A stretch of 64,000 bases of DNA from Micrococcales bacterium 73-13 (GCA_001898855.1 MKVN01000025.1:42714-106713); one strand, 5' to 3'; numbered from the stretch's first letter, positions 20,230-29,868 are shown. Notes: generated by a model not told the origin, from the sequence alone. Translations and numbers: made by a program.

Positions 20230-21210
20230 ATGGATGGCAACGCCGCCGTGGGACCGCAGACGACGCTGACGATCCTCGACGACTACCAGTCCGTGGCGCT
20301 GGGCTGCGCGGACTGGTCGGACCTCGCCGTGCGACATCGGCTCGACGCGGTCCACGAGCACCTGACCGGGGACGCGCTGATCGAGCGGCTCGCGGACACC
20401 GAGGTCCTGATCGCCATGCGGGAGCGCACCGCGCTGCCCCGGACGCTGCTGGAGCGGCTGCCGGCGCTCCGGCTGATCGTCACCGCCGGCGCGAGGAACG
20501 CCGCCATCGACGTCGCCGCCGCGGACGAGCTGGGCATCGTCGTCTGCGGGACGCGGATGTCGAGCGACGTGGCGGTCCCCGAGCTCGTACTGGGCATGAT
20601 GATCGCGCTGGCCCGCGGCTTCGTCGCCGAGGACGCCGCGATCCGCAGCGGCGGCTGGCAGCACACGGTCGGGGTCGAGCTCGCCGGATCGACCCTCGGG
20701 ATCGTCGGCTTCGGGAAGCTGGGCCGGGCGGTCGCGCTGCTCGGGAGGGCGATGCGCATGGACGTGCTCGCGTGGAGTCGGAGCCTGACCGCGGACGAGG
20801 CGGAGGCCTCGGGGGTGCGCGCCGCGCCGCTCGACGAGCTGGTCGCCGGGTCCCGGTTCGTCTCCATCCATCTGCCGCTCACCGATCGCACCGTCGGCCT
20901 GTTCGGAGCCGAGCAGATCCGCGGCATGCGATCGGACGCCTTCCTCGTCAACACCTCCCGCGGACCGATCGTGGACGAGGCCGCCCTGCTCGACGCGCTC
21001 ACGGAGGGGCGGATCGCGGGGGCCGGCATCGACGTCTACAGCACGGAGCCGCTGCCGGCCGAGCATCCGCTGCGCACCGCGCCGCGCACGCTGCTGCTGC
21101 CGCACCTCGGATACGTCACCCGCGGCAATCTCGAGCTGGTCTACCAGGACGCCGTCGCCGCGGTCGCCGCCTGGCACGCGGGCGAGCCGGAGCGGGTGAT
21201 CCGACCGTGA
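20230..21210 (+). CDS. D-isomer-specific 2-hydroxyacid dehydrogenase
   Basis: A 326-residue NAD(P)-dependent dehydrogenase. The Rossmann motif is GIVGFGKLG, and the catalytic triad is visible in NTSRGPIVDE (Arg), GIDVYSTEP (Glu) and LLPHLGYVT (His). The substrate is unknown. It is the first gene of a plus-strand run that continues with the ABC importer. I chose the ATG at 20230, 11 bases after a GGGAGG site; an in-frame GTG at 20203 would add nine residues. Confidence 0.85.
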   Translation: MDGNAAVGPQTTLTILDDYQSVALGCADWSDLAVRHRLDAVHEHLTGDALIERLADTEVLIAMRERTALPRTLLERLPALRLIVTAGARNAAIDVAAADELGIVVCGTRMSSDVAVPELVLGMMIALARGFVAEDAAIRSGGWQHTVGVELAGSTLGIVGFGKLGRAVALLGRAMRMDVLAWSRSLTADEAEASGVRAAPLDELVAGSRFVSIHLPLTDRTVGLFGAEQIRGMRSDAFLVNTSRGPIVDEAALLDALTEGRIAGAGIDVYSTEPLPAEHPLRTAPRTLLLPHLGYVTRGNLELVYQDAVAAVAAWHAGEPERVIRP

Positions 21211-21309
21211 TCGCCCCGCCCACCAGCCCGGGTCCCGATCCCACGTGATCATCGCCACGGGGCGCCCGACGACGAGGCGGTCGTCCCTCACACGAACTGG
21301 AGGCCGAGC

Positions 21310-23073
21310 ATGACCTTGACTCGAGAGCCCGACGCGCAGCGCGACGTGGCGGGCGAGCAGGAGCAGCCCTCGCGCGAGGCGGCCGGAAGACGGACGAGCC
21401 CGCGCCGGCGCCCCTCGATCCTGCTCTGGGTGGTCCTCGTCGTCATGCTCGGCCTCGTCGGCGCCCCCATCGTCACGACGTTCATCGCCGCGTTCGCCTC
21501 CGGCACCCTCGGACTGCCGAAGACCACGTTCAGCCTCGACGCCATCTGGCGGACCTACTTCAGCGGGGAGCTGCTCTGGCCGCTGATCGCCACGCTGCTG
21601 CTCTCGGTCCTCGTCGCGGCGCTCGCGGTCGGCATCGGCGCGGCGGCCGCCTGGGTGGTCTCGCGGACCGACCTGCCGCGTCGCGGCCTGTTCGAGCTCG
21701 CGATCATCTCGCCGATCTTCGTCACGCCGTTCATCGGCACGATCGCCTGGCTCGTGCTGGCGTCGCCGCGAGCGGGCATGATCAACGTCAACCTGCGCTG
21801 GATGCTCGGCACGGACGCGACCTTCGTCGACATCATGACGCTGCCGGGCATCATCGCGATCATGGTGCTGTTCTTCGTGCCCTACGCCTATCTGCTCGTG
21901 TCCTCGGCGCTCAAGAACATGGACCCCTCGCTCGAGGAGGCCTCGCTCATGAACGGGCGCGGCACCTTCGCGACGATGTTCAAGGTGACCTTCCCGATCG
22001 CCCGGCCGGCGCTCGTGGCGGCGTTCTTCTTCATCGCGGTGCTGGCCACCGGCACGTTCACCGTGCCCCAGCTCCTCGGCGTCGACATGGGATTCCAGCC
22101 GCTCGCGGTGAAGGTCTACCGCGCCGTGACCGCGACGCCGGCCGATCCGGCCTTCGCCGCCGCGGTCGGCACGCTCATGTTCTGGTTCACCCTGGCCGGC
22201 ATGTACTTCTACCGGCGCGCCATCAAGCATGCGAACCGCTACGTCACGGTCGGCGCGCGCGGGACCCGGCCGAGGCTGGTGCGACTGCGCTGGGTCAAGG
22301 CGCCGATCATCCTGCTCTTCACGATCTACGTGCTCCTCGCCGTCGTGCTGCCGTACGCGGCGCTGATCCTCATATCCTTCGCGCCGTACTCGATCACCGA
22401 CCTGCGGAAGATGGAGCTCTCCTTCGACAACTTCTTCGCGCTGGCCTCGGCGCCGGACATGATGTCCGCCATCGTCAACACCCTGCTGCTCGGCCTCATC
22501 GTGCCGACGGTGACGGTGCTCATCGGGCTCGCGGTCGGCTACGTCGTGAACCGGGAGCGCGGGAGGGTGGCCGCCTTCGTCGAGTACCTGGCCACGCTGC
22601 CGCTGGCGATCCCTGGGATCGTCTTCGCCCTCGGCGTGGTGATGCTCTACATCCGGACGCCGCTCTACGCGACGCTCCCGATCATCGTCATCGGCCTCGT
22701 CGGCGTCTTCATACCCCATGCCGTTCGCTTCGCCAGCAACGGCATCATGCAGATCGACCGATCGCTCGAGGAGGCGGCGAGGATGTCCGGCGCCGGCAAG
22801 CTCCGGATGATCGGGACGATCACGGTGCCGCTGCTGCGGCCGGCGCTGCTGTCGGCCTGGATCCTGCTGTTCATCATCGCGTCCCGCGAGGTGAACGAGA
22901 CCGTGCTGCTCGCCTCGGTGAAGACGCGCCCGCTCGCCGTCATCGCCTGGAACTTCCTGTCGTCGGGCACGATCCAGCAGGCGGCGGCCGGCGGCCTGCT
23001 GCTCTCGGTCTTCATGCTCGTGGCGGTGCTCGTGGCGAGGTTCGTGTTCAGGACGAAGGTCAGCGCCATCTGA
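21310..23073 (+). CDS. Fused ABC transporter permease (ferric-iron/spermidine/thiamine type)
   Basis: A 587-residue permease made of two fused binding-protein-dependent transport domains, about 12 membrane spans in all. Each half carries an EAA loop for contact with the ATPase: EEASLMNGRGTFATMFKVTF in the first and EEAARMSGAGKLRMIGTITV in the second. This architecture is that of SfuB/FbpB-type importers. The ATPase follows 17 bases later; the matching binding protein lies 10 kb away on the opposite strand (32858-34015). Given the catabolic neighbours, an organic substrate is more likely than iron. Confidence 0.9.
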   Translation: MTLTREPDAQRDVAGEQEQPSREAAGRRTSPRRRPSILLWVVLVVMLGLVGAPIVTTFIAAFASGTLGLPKTTFSLDAIWRTYFSGELLWPLIATLLLSVLVAALAVGIGAAAAWVVSRTDLPRRGLFELAIISPIFVTPFIGTIAWLVLASPRAGMINVNLRWMLGTDATFVDIMTLPGIIAIMVLFFVPYAYLLVSSALKNMDPSLEEASLMNGRGTFATMFKVTFPIARPALVAAFFFIAVLATGTFTVPQLLGVDMGFQPLAVKVYRAVTATPADPAFAAAVGTLMFWFTLAGMYFYRRAIKHANRYVTVGARGTRPRLVRLRWVKAPIILLFTIYVLLAVVLPYAALILISFAPYSITDLRKMELSFDNFFALASAPDMMSAIVNTLLLGLIVPTVTVLIGLAVGYVVNRERGRVAAFVEYLATLPLAIPGIVFALGVVMLYIRTPLYATLPIIVIGLVGVFIPHAVRFASNGIMQIDRSLEEAARMSGAGKLRMIGTITVPLLRPALLSAWILLFIIASREVNETVLLASVKTRPLAVIAWNFLSSGTIQQAAAGGLLLSVFMLVAVLVARFVFRTKVSAI

Positions 23074-23090
23074 GCCGGCGCATCCGGCCC

Positions 23091-24281
23091 ATGGAAACGA
23101 ATAGAGGGATCCACGTGCAATCAGACTCGATCGATATGGTGACCGAGACCGGCGCCGCCGACCCCGTCGCCGACCGTCCTACGGCGGACTTGGACGCGCA
23201 CGGCGCGAGCCTCGTCGTCAAGGACCTCCGGGTCAAGTACGGCGGCGTGGAGGCCGTCCACGGAATCAGCTTCTCGATCCGTCCGGGCGGCTTCCTGACG
23301 CTGCTCGGGCCCTCGGGCTGCGGCAAGAGCACCACCCTCCGCTGCATCGCCGGTCTGGAGCCGCCGTCCGGCGGCTCGATCGAGGTCGCCGGCGAGACGA
23401 TCGCGACGGTGAGCAGGCAGACGCCGCCCGAGAAGCGCGGCATCAACATGGTGTTCCAGTCGTACGCCGTCTGGCCCCACATGACGGTCGCGAAGAACGT
23501 CAGCTACGGCCTGCGGGGCATCCCGAAGGACGAGATCAGGGACCGCACCGCCGCGGTCCTCGATCTCGTCGGGCTCAGCCGCTTCGCGGACCGGTACGGG
23601 ACGGAGCTGAGCGGCGGCCAGCAGCAGCGCGTGGCGCTGGCCCGCGCGATCGTCACCCGCCCGAGGCTCATCCTGTTCGACGAGCCGCTGAGCAACCTCG
23701 ACGCCGGCCTGCGCGAGGAGATGCGCTACGAGCTGCTGGAGCTGCAGCGCACGGTCGGCGTGACGAGCGTCTACGTCACGCATGACCAGACCGAGGCCAT
23801 GTCGATGTCCGACCACGTCGTCCTCATGAACGAGGGCTTCATCGAGCAGGCCGACCGGCCGCGCGAGATCTATCGACGGCCGCGGACCGAGTTCGCCGCG
23901 TCCTTCCTCGGGCACGCCAATCTCATCACCGGCGTGCTCGACGCGGCCGGCAGCCGGCTGACGGCGAGCGACGCGGACATCGTCGCCGTCGCCGAGGAGG
24001 CGCTGCCCGGCTCCGCCGGCGAGCCGGCCTCCGCCGTGGTGCGCGCCGAGCGGATCCACCTCGGCGCGGCGGCCGAGGGGCTCGACAACGTCTGGTCCGG
24101 ACGGGTGGAGCACGTGTCCTTCCTCGGCCGCTACCTCGACGTCATGGTGCGCGTCGGCGGAGTGCCGCTGCGCGTCGAGGTCCGCGACGGCCTGCCGCTC
24201 GAGGAGGGGCAGGCGATCGCCGTCGGGGTCCGTGCGGCGGACGTGCACTTCGTCCCCCGCGCCGAGCGGCCCGAGCAGTGA
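23091..24281 (+). CDS. ABC transporter ATP-binding protein (with TOBE domain)
   Basis: A 396-residue ATPase of the PotA/FbpC type. Walker A is GPSGCGKST, the signature LSGGQQQRVALARA, Walker B LILFDEPLSNLD and the switch His is in VTHDQTEA. A C-terminal TOBE-like domain (about residues 290-390) follows. It would energise the permease just upstream. The first ~35 residues are not conserved in pattern, so a later start (GTG at 23115 or ATG at 23136) is possible. Confidence 0.93.
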   Translation: METNRGIHVQSDSIDMVTETGAADPVADRPTADLDAHGASLVVKDLRVKYGGVEAVHGISFSIRPGGFLTLLGPSGCGKSTTLRCIAGLEPPSGGSIEVAGETIATVSRQTPPEKRGINMVFQSYAVWPHMTVAKNVSYGLRGIPKDEIRDRTAAVLDLVGLSRFADRYGTELSGGQQQRVALARAIVTRPRLILFDEPLSNLDAGLREEMRYELLELQRTVGVTSVYVTHDQTEAMSMSDHVVLMNEGFIEQADRPREIYRRPRTEFAASFLGHANLITGVLDAAGSRLTASDADIVAVAEEALPGSAGEPASAVVRAERIHLGAAAEGLDNVWSGRVEHVSFLGRYLDVMVRVGGVPLRVEVRDGLPLEEGQAIAVGVRAADVHFVPRAERPEQ

Positions 24282-24328
24282 GCGGTCCCCGCCGCATCAC
24301 AGGAGCGCCAGGAAGGTCATCCCGAGCA

Positions 24329-25507
24329 ATGCCGACCGAGAAGCAGATCGATCTCTCCCCCCTGTTCCAGCCGCTGACGATCCGCGGCATGACGCTGCGG
24401 AACCGGTTCATCCTGCCCGCCATGCAGCGCAAGTGGTGCACGGACGGGCGCCCCGAACCGCATCTCGTCGAGTACTACCGGCGGATCGCGGCGGGCGGGA
24501 CGGCCCTCATCACGACCGAGGCGCTCATGGTCGATCACCCCTCGGCGACCCAGGTGCCGCACTACGGCTGGCTCACCGAGCAGACGAAGGACGGCTGGAG
24601 GGAGTGCGTCGAAGCGGTCGCGGCCGAGGGCGCGAGCTTCATGCCCCAGGTCTTCCACGAGGGGGCCATCCGCAAGGAGGGCGGCGACGGCCCGCTCGCC
24701 GCGTATCCGACGCTCAGCCCGTCCGGCCTCGCGGCGCCGGGCACCCCGGCGGGCCGGGCGGCGACGATCGACGAGGTGCGCGACATCCGCGACGCCTTCA
24801 TCGGGTCGGCGCTGCTGGCCGAGGAGATCGGCGCGGCGGGGGTCGAGGTGCACGCCTGCCACGGGTACCTCCTCGACCAGTTCCTCTGGAAGGGCACCAA
24901 CCGCCGTCAGGACGAGTACGGCGGTGAGGACATTCGCGACCGGCTGCGGATCCACCGCGAGATCGTCGAGGGGATCCGCGCGGCGGTGAGCGACGACTTC
25001 GTCATCTCGTTCCGCTTCTCGCAGTGGAAGGAGATCGACTACGGCGCGAAGAACTTCGAGACGCCCGAGGAGCTGCAGACCCTCGTGTCGATCATGGAGG
25101 AGGCCGGAGTCGACCTGCTGCACCCGTCGAATCGCCGGTTCTGGCTCCCGGAATGGCCGGACCTGGATCCCGAGCTGAGCATCACGGGCTGGACCAAGCG
25201 GTTCAGCCGCGTCCCGGTCGCGGCCGTCGGCAGCGTGGGGCTCGACACCGACGTCATGGACAACCTTCGCGGCGCGGAGGCGCACAACGCGGGACTGCCG
25301 TCGTTCGCCGAGATGCTCCGCCGGTTCGAACGCGGCGACTTCGACCTGATCGCGGTGGGACGGGGGCAGATCGGCGATCCGAACTGGGTCCGGAAGGCGG
25401 CCGAGGGCGCGATCACGGAGATCCGCCCGTTCACCCGCGCGGACCTGCGCACGCACGACCCGAGCGAGAGCCGGGTGCTCAAGCTGGCCGCCGGCGCACG
25501 CGACTAG
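24329..25507 (+). CDS. NADH:flavin oxidoreductase / Old Yellow Enzyme family ene-reductase
   Basis: A 392-residue FMN TIM-barrel oxidoreductase. The N-terminal LTIRGMTLRNRFILPAMQRK, the EVHACHGYLLDQFLWKGTNRRQDEYGG signature of the 2,4-dienoyl-CoA reductase-like subgroup, and the late VGRGQIGDPNWV phosphate-binding segment are all visible. It lacks the C-terminal FeS/FAD domains of the large members. I chose the ATG at 24329 after a GGAAGG site; a GTG at 24278 overlapping the ATPase stop is the alternative. It would reduce an activated double bond in the pathway substrate. Confidence 0.85.
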   Translation: MPTEKQIDLSPLFQPLTIRGMTLRNRFILPAMQRKWCTDGRPEPHLVEYYRRIAAGGTALITTEALMVDHPSATQVPHYGWLTEQTKDGWRECVEAVAAEGASFMPQVFHEGAIRKEGGDGPLAAYPTLSPSGLAAPGTPAGRAATIDEVRDIRDAFIGSALLAEEIGAAGVEVHACHGYLLDQFLWKGTNRRQDEYGGEDIRDRLRIHREIVEGIRAAVSDDFVISFRFSQWKEIDYGAKNFETPEELQTLVSIMEEAGVDLLHPSNRRFWLPEWPDLDPELSITGWTKRFSRVPVAAVGSVGLDTDVMDNLRGAEAHNAGLPSFAEMLRRFERGDFDLIAVGRGQIGDPNWVRKAAEGAITEIRPFTRADLRTHDPSESRVLKLAAGARD

Positions 25508-25526
25508 CACGAACGAGGAGGATCGG

Positions 25527-26402
25527 ATGAAGGTGACGCTGGGCGTCGACACCCTGAGCTATCACTGCCGGCTGGTGGCCGGCGACGTCACGCTGACGGA
25601 GGTCGTGGAGGACGCGGCCGATCTCGGATTCGAGTTCGTCCAGCTCAACGCCGTCCACTTCCGCGACCACTCGGACACTCAGCTCGACGCGCTCCTGCGT
25701 CGTGCGGAGGGGCTCGGGCTGCGGCTCGCCCTCGCGGGCGACGTCGTCGGCGTGGCCGCGCGCGGCGACACCGTCGAGGATGGCGCCTCGCGCGTCCGCG
25801 GCTGGATCGCGCAGGCGCAGCGGATCGGCAGCCCCTACGCGCGGATGTCGTCCGGCTTCTACCGGGCGGAGCTCGCGGGCAGGCCCGAGCTGATCCGCGC
25901 CGAGCAGGACTATCTCATCCGAGCGCTCTCGCTCGCGGCCGACTCGAACGACTCCGGCGTGCAGATCCTGCTCGAGAACCACTCGGACTTCACCCCGGAG
26001 GAGTACGTCGGCATCGTCGACGCGGTCGGGCACGAACGGGTGGGCGTCTTCCTCGACGTCATCAACCCGATCAGCGTGATGGCCGACCCGCTGTCGACCG
26101 TCGAGCTGCTCTTCCCGTGGGCGCCCGCCGGGCACGTGAAGGACTATCGGATGGAGTCGAGGTACGTCGCAGACGGGTTCCATCGCCGCGGGTTCGAGAT
26201 CCAGTGGTGCTACCCGGGCGAGGGCGTCGCGGATCTGCCGGCGCTGCTCGGCGTCATCGCGGGGTCCGACCGCGGCGGCGAGTACCTGCTGTCGATCGAG
26301 GGCCTCGACAATCGGGAGCGCGTCGCCGACCAGCGTCCGCGACTGACCGCCTCCCGGGATCTGCTGCGCGGCCTGGTGGGGACGAGGGAGGCCGCGGCAT
26401 GA
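25527..26402 (+). CDS. Sugar phosphate isomerase/epimerase-type TIM barrel
   Basis: A 291-residue AP-endonuclease-2-fold (xylose isomerase-like) protein. Likely metal ligands are the Glu in LLENHSDF, the Asp in FLDVINP, the His in GHVKDYR and the Glu in LSIEGLDN. The family includes isomerases, epimerases and dehydratases, and the reaction here is unknown. A GAGGAGG site precedes the ATG, and the stop overlaps the following SDR gene by four bases. Confidence 0.78.
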   Translation: MKVTLGVDTLSYHCRLVAGDVTLTEVVEDAADLGFEFVQLNAVHFRDHSDTQLDALLRRAEGLGLRLALAGDVVGVAARGDTVEDGASRVRGWIAQAQRIGSPYARMSSGFYRAELAGRPELIRAEQDYLIRALSLAADSNDSGVQILLENHSDFTPEEYVGIVDAVGHERVGVFLDVINPISVMADPLSTVELLFPWAPAGHVKDYRMESRYVADGFHRRGFEIQWCYPGEGVADLPALLGVIAGSDRGGEYLLSIEGLDNRERVADQRPRLTASRDLLRGLVGTREAAA

Positions 26403-27178
26403 GCGAGGAGGTCGGAACGCTCGAGGGCAGGGTGGCCATCGTCACGGGCGCCGGATCGCGCACCGAGGGCATCGGGACGGGGCGCGCCGCGACGATCACG
26501 CTCGCGCGGGCCGGGGTGCGCGTCCTCGCGGTGGACCGCGACCTCGGCGCGGCGGAGCACACCGCCGAGCTGGCCGGTCCCGACGCCGCCGAGATCCTGC
26601 CGTTCGTCGCCGACGTCACCGACGCCGCGTCCTGCCGGGCGATGGTGGACGCCGCGCTCGAGCGCTGGGGACGGCTCGACATCCTCAACAACAACCTCGG
26701 CACCGAGGGCCCGGGCACGGTGCTCACCGATTGGGAGGGCTGGGAGCGCGCGATCGCGCTGAACGTGCGCACCGCCGTCCTCGCGAGCGCCGCGGCGATC
26801 CCGCACCTGCCGGCCGGCGGCAGCATCGTCAACACCTCGTCCATCGCGGCGACCCGGCCCCGCGGCATCACCCCCTACTCGACGACCAAGGGCGCGATCA
26901 TCGCCCTCACCAAGTCGATGGCGCTCGACCACGCCGCGCAGGGCGTGCGCGTGAACTGCATCGCGCCCGGCCCGATCTACACCCCGATGTCGGCCGAGGG
27001 GATGACCCCCGAGCTCCGCCGGCGCCGTCAGGAGGCCTCGCCGCTGCGCACGGAGGGCGACGCCTGGGACGTCGCGCGAGCGCTGCGATTCCTCGTCTCC
27101 GATGATGCGCGCTGGATCACCGGCGTGGTCCTCCTGGTCGACGGAGGTGTCTCGCTGCAGAGCCCGGCACGGGGATAA
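26399..27178 (+). CDS. Short-chain dehydrogenase/reductase
   Basis: A 259-residue classical SDR. The cofactor motif appears as TGAGSRTEGIGTGRA, a variant of TGxxxGxG with a small insert, followed by ADVTD and NNLG. The catalytic Ser is in IVNTSS and the Tyr-x3-Lys is YSTTK. The acidic AVDRD end of the second strand suggests NAD. It is coupled to the TIM-barrel gene upstream and followed by iclR. The SDR at 28996 shares the same unusual insert after the first glycine motif. Confidence 0.87.
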   Translation: MSEEVGTLEGRVAIVTGAGSRTEGIGTGRAATITLARAGVRVLAVDRDLGAAEHTAELAGPDAAEILPFVADVTDAASCRAMVDAALERWGRLDILNNNLGTEGPGTVLTDWEGWERAIALNVRTAVLASAAAIPHLPAGGSIVNTSSIAATRPRGITPYSTTKGAIIALTKSMALDHAAQGVRVNCIAPGPIYTPMSAEGMTPELRRRRQEASPLRTEGDAWDVARALRFLVSDDARWITGVVLLVDGGVSLQSPARG

Positions 27179-27179
27179 T
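27174..27179 (+). promoter_or_regulatory. Possible -10 box for the iclR gene
   Basis: GATAAT overlaps the stop codon of the preceding SDR and lies nine bases before the iclR ATG. It could give iclR its own short-leader transcript within the operon. Confidence 0.35.
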
Positions 27180-27188
27180 GGTCCCGAG

Positions 27189-27989
27189 ATGAGCCAGGTG
27201 CCGACGCGACAGCCGACGCGGATCCAGTCCGTGAGCAAGGCCGCGCGGCTGCTCATGCTCGTCGCCTCCGACCCGGAGCGGGGGTGGAAGGCCCGGGTGA
27301 TCGCGAGCGAGATGGGCGCGACCCTGCCGAGCACCTACCATCTGGTGAACACGCTCGTCGACGCCGGCCTGCTCAGCGTCGACGAGGAGGGCCGCTACTC
27401 CCTCGGCATCGGGGTCGCCCGCCTCGCCGCCGCCTACTACGAGCAGCGCGTCCCGCCGCCGGAGATCCTCGGGCCGCTGCGGCGCCTGGTGCAGCGCACC
27501 GGCGAGACCTCCTACTTCAGCGCCTGGCGCAACGGCGACATGGAGATCATCGTGGACCTCCGCGGCACCCGGCCCGCCCGCGTCGTCGAGCTCCACGCCG
27601 GCTTCCACGGCGCCGCCCATGCGCGCGCCTCCGGCAAGGTGCTGCTCGCCTTCGGCACGGCGGACCAGCGCGACCGCTATTTCGAGTCCATCGGCCTGAC
27701 GGCCAAGACCGCGCGGACCATCACGGACCCCGACGTGCTGCGGCGGACGCTGGACCGGGTGCGCGCCGAGGGCTTCGGGGCCGAGCACGGAGAGCTGTTC
27801 GAGGGCGTGGGCTGCCTGTCGGTGCCGGTCGCCGACGACGACGTCCTGTACGGCGCCTACACGATCTCCGCGCCGCTCGCCCGGATGGAGAGCAACCACG
27901 CCGAGTACCTCCAGGAGCTCCGGGCGTCCGCCGCGGACGCGGTCACCCGCATCCGCTCGCACGTCCAGCCGGAGGACGACCAGGGCTGA
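27189..27989 (+). CDS. IclR-family transcriptional regulator (cluster regulator candidate)
   Basis: A 266-residue regulator. The N-terminal winged helix-turn-helix spans about residues 15-75 (SVSKAARLLMLVASD, TLPSTYHLVNTLVDAGLL). The C-terminal IclR effector domain runs to the end, with ARASGKVLLAF and GCLSVPVADDDVLYGAYTIS as characteristic segments. It is the only DNA-binding protein in the 19.4-35.6 kb cluster and is the best candidate to act on the shared promoter modules at 20067 and 34261. Confidence 0.9.
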   Translation: MSQVPTRQPTRIQSVSKAARLLMLVASDPERGWKARVIASEMGATLPSTYHLVNTLVDAGLLSVDEEGRYSLGIGVARLAAAYYEQRVPPPEILGPLRRLVQRTGETSYFSAWRNGDMEIIVDLRGTRPARVVELHAGFHGAAHARASGKVLLAFGTADQRDRYFESIGLTAKTARTITDPDVLRRTLDRVRAEGFGAEHGELFEGVGCLSVPVADDDVLYGAYTISAPLARMESNHAEYLQELRASAADAVTRIRSHVQPEDDQG

Positions 27990-28019
27990 ACGGCCGGGCG
28001 ACGACCTCGGCCCGCTCCG

Positions 28020-28973
28020 TCAGGGGTGCTCAAGGATGCGGCGAGGGTTCTCGACCATCATGAGCGCGATGTCCTCCTCGGACACGCCGCGCTCCCGCAG
28101 CGCGGGCAGGACGATGTCCGGCACGCAGCGGAAGTGCCAGTCCGCGAAGACCTCCGAATGCCGGATCTCGGCCGGGACGCCGTCGGAGTGCACGTTCGTG
28201 TCGTGCGAGAGCACGATCCGGCCGGCCAGGCCGCGCTCGCACAGCGTCGCGACCGTCCGGATCCGGTCCTCCAGCGGCAGGCTCGGCTCGTGGCCGAAGC
28301 GGTCCATCCCCAGATAGGACCCGTTGTCGACGATCCGCTGCAGGTAGTCGAGATCGGTGGTGTCGCCGGAGTGCCCGATGACCACCCGGCCGAGGTCGAC
28401 GCCCTCGGCCCTCAGCAGCTCCTGCTGCACGAGGCCCTGCCCCGTGCCGGGATGGGAGTGCGTGGAGATCGGCACGCCGGTGCGCACCTGGGCCCGGCCG
28501 ACCTGCCGGGCGATGAGCCGGACGTCGTCGTTGGCGCCCTGCCGGTCGGTGACGAGCTTGATCACCGCCGGGCGGATCCCGGTCTCGCCGACGCCCTCGG
28601 TCAGCTCGCGGACGAGGAAGTCGCTGATCCAGTCGTCGTCGACCATCGCCGTGCGGTTGCGGAAGAAGTGCGGCAGGTCGGCGAAGGCGTAGATGCCGGT
28701 GGCCGCCACCACGTGGATGTCGGCCAGCTCGGAGATCCGCCGAGTGCGCTGCAGGTTGCGGCCCAGGCCCAGCACGGTGAGGTCGACCAGGGTCGTGATC
28801 CCGGACGAGGCCTTCAGGTCGCGGAGGACCTCGACCGCCCGCTCGACCGCGGCCTGCTCGTCCCAGCCGTAGTCGATCCGGTAGTCGGAGTACAGGCTGT
28901 AGATGTGCTCGTGCATGAGGGTCGGACCGAGCCGGTCGGCGTCGATCTCGCCTCTGACGGTGGTGACGGACAT
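28020..28973 (-). CDS. Phosphotriesterase-family hydrolase/lactonase
   Basis: A 317-residue binuclear metallohydrolase of the PTE/PHP family. Metal ligands are visible: the His-x-His in LMHEH, the probable carboxylated Lys in AVIKLVTD, His in STHSHPG, His in VIGHSGD and Asp in LSHDTN. Members are mostly lactonases; a role in opening a lactone, such as the product of a Baeyer-Villiger or oxidative step, fits this cluster but is inferred. The ATG at 28973 has GAGGGAG upstream. It is the last gene of the minus-strand operon. Confidence 0.83.
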   Translation of the reverse strand: MSVTTVRGEIDADRLGPTLMHEHIYSLYSDYRIDYGWDEQAAVERAVEVLRDLKASSGITTLVDLTVLGLGRNLQRTRRISELADIHVVAATGIYAFADLPHFFRNRTAMVDDDWISDFLVRELTEGVGETGIRPAVIKLVTDRQGANDDVRLIARQVGRAQVRTGVPISTHSHPGTGQGLVQQELLRAEGVDLGRVVIGHSGDTTDLDYLQRIVDNGSYLGMDRFGHEPSLPLEDRIRTVATLCERGLAGRIVLSHDTNVHSDGVPAEIRHSEVFADWHFRCVPDIVLPALRERGVSEEDIALMMVENPRRILEHP

Positions 28974-28995
28974 GCGGCTGCTCCCTCTCGTCGAC

Positions 28996-29802
28996 TCAGC
29001 CGGCCCGGAGCGTCTGCCCGCCGTCGACGGGCAATGCGACGCCGGTGATGAATCGCGCACGGTCCGAGGCGAGGAAGACCGCGGCATGCCCGATGTCCCA
29101 GCCGCTGCCCTGCCGCCCGAGCAGGGGCACGTGCGAGTCGCGCTCCTGGATGACCTGCTCCCGGCTGCGGCCGCCCAGGCCGACGCGGTTCTCGATGGCC
29201 ATGGGGGTCTCCATGAGGCCGGGGAGGATGGCGTTCGCGCGCACGCCGTCCGGCGCGTGGCGGATGGCGATGTTCTGGATCATCGCGACGACGCCGGCCT
29301 TCGAGGTCTTGTAGGCGATGTAGGGGTAGTCGATCAGCGACGCGAGCGACCCGACGCTCAGGATGACCCCGGATCGCTGCTCGACCATGACGGGCAGCAC
29401 GTGCTTGCAGGTCGCGACCATCCCGACGAGATTGATCCGCGTGACCCGCTCGAAGGCCTCGAGGTCGATGTCGGTGATCACCGCGTCCCCGCCGGCCAGG
29501 CTCACGCCGACGTTATTGTGCAGGATGTCGATCCCGCCGAGCGTCTCCCGCGCGAAGCGGACCATCCGCTCCACGGAGGACTCGTCGGTCACGTCTGCCT
29601 GCAGGGCCCAGGCGCTGCCGCCCTCCTCGACGATCCGGCGCGCGGTGTCCTCCGCGCGGTCGAGCTCGCGGTCGGCGACGACCACCCGGGCGCCCTCACG
29701 GCCGAACAGCAGCGCCGTCGCCCGTCCGTTCCCGATCGTCTGCCCCGGCGTCTGGCCGCCGCCGACCACGAGGGCGCGCTTGCCCTCCAGCTCGCCTGTC
29801 AT
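28996..29802 (-). CDS. Short-chain dehydrogenase/reductase
   Basis: A 268-residue SDR with the cofactor motif GGGQTPGQTIGNGRA, again with an insert between glycines, ADVTD, HNNVG, catalytic Ser in LSVGSLAS and Tyr-x3-Lys as YKTSK. The C-terminal TGVALPVDGGQT is typical. It lies between the AhpD-like protein and the PTE-like hydrolase in a six-gene minus-strand operon. Substrate unknown; oxidation or reduction of a hydroxyl/keto group in the cluster pathway is likely. Confidence 0.87.
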   Translation of the reverse strand: MTGELEGKRALVVGGGQTPGQTIGNGRATALLFGREGARVVVADRELDRAEDTARRIVEEGGSAWALQADVTDESSVERMVRFARETLGGIDILHNNVGVSLAGGDAVITDIDLEAFERVTRINLVGMVATCKHVLPVMVEQRSGVILSVGSLASLIDYPYIAYKTSKAGVVAMIQNIAIRHAPDGVRANAILPGLMETPMAIENRVGLGGRSREQVIQERDSHVPLLGRQGSGWDIGHAAVFLASDRARFITGVALPVDGGQTLRAG

Positions 29803-29868
29803 GCCCTGCTCCTCTCCCGAGCTCGTGATGAGCCTGCTCGCGCGGTGCGTCCGCGTCGCCCCGGCGGC

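Noticed and set aside
28320..28336. TTGTCGACGAT inside the PTE-like gene as a further GntR operator
   Set aside because: It lies within coding sequence with no promoter nearby and is explained by common Val/Asp/Asn codons in reverse.
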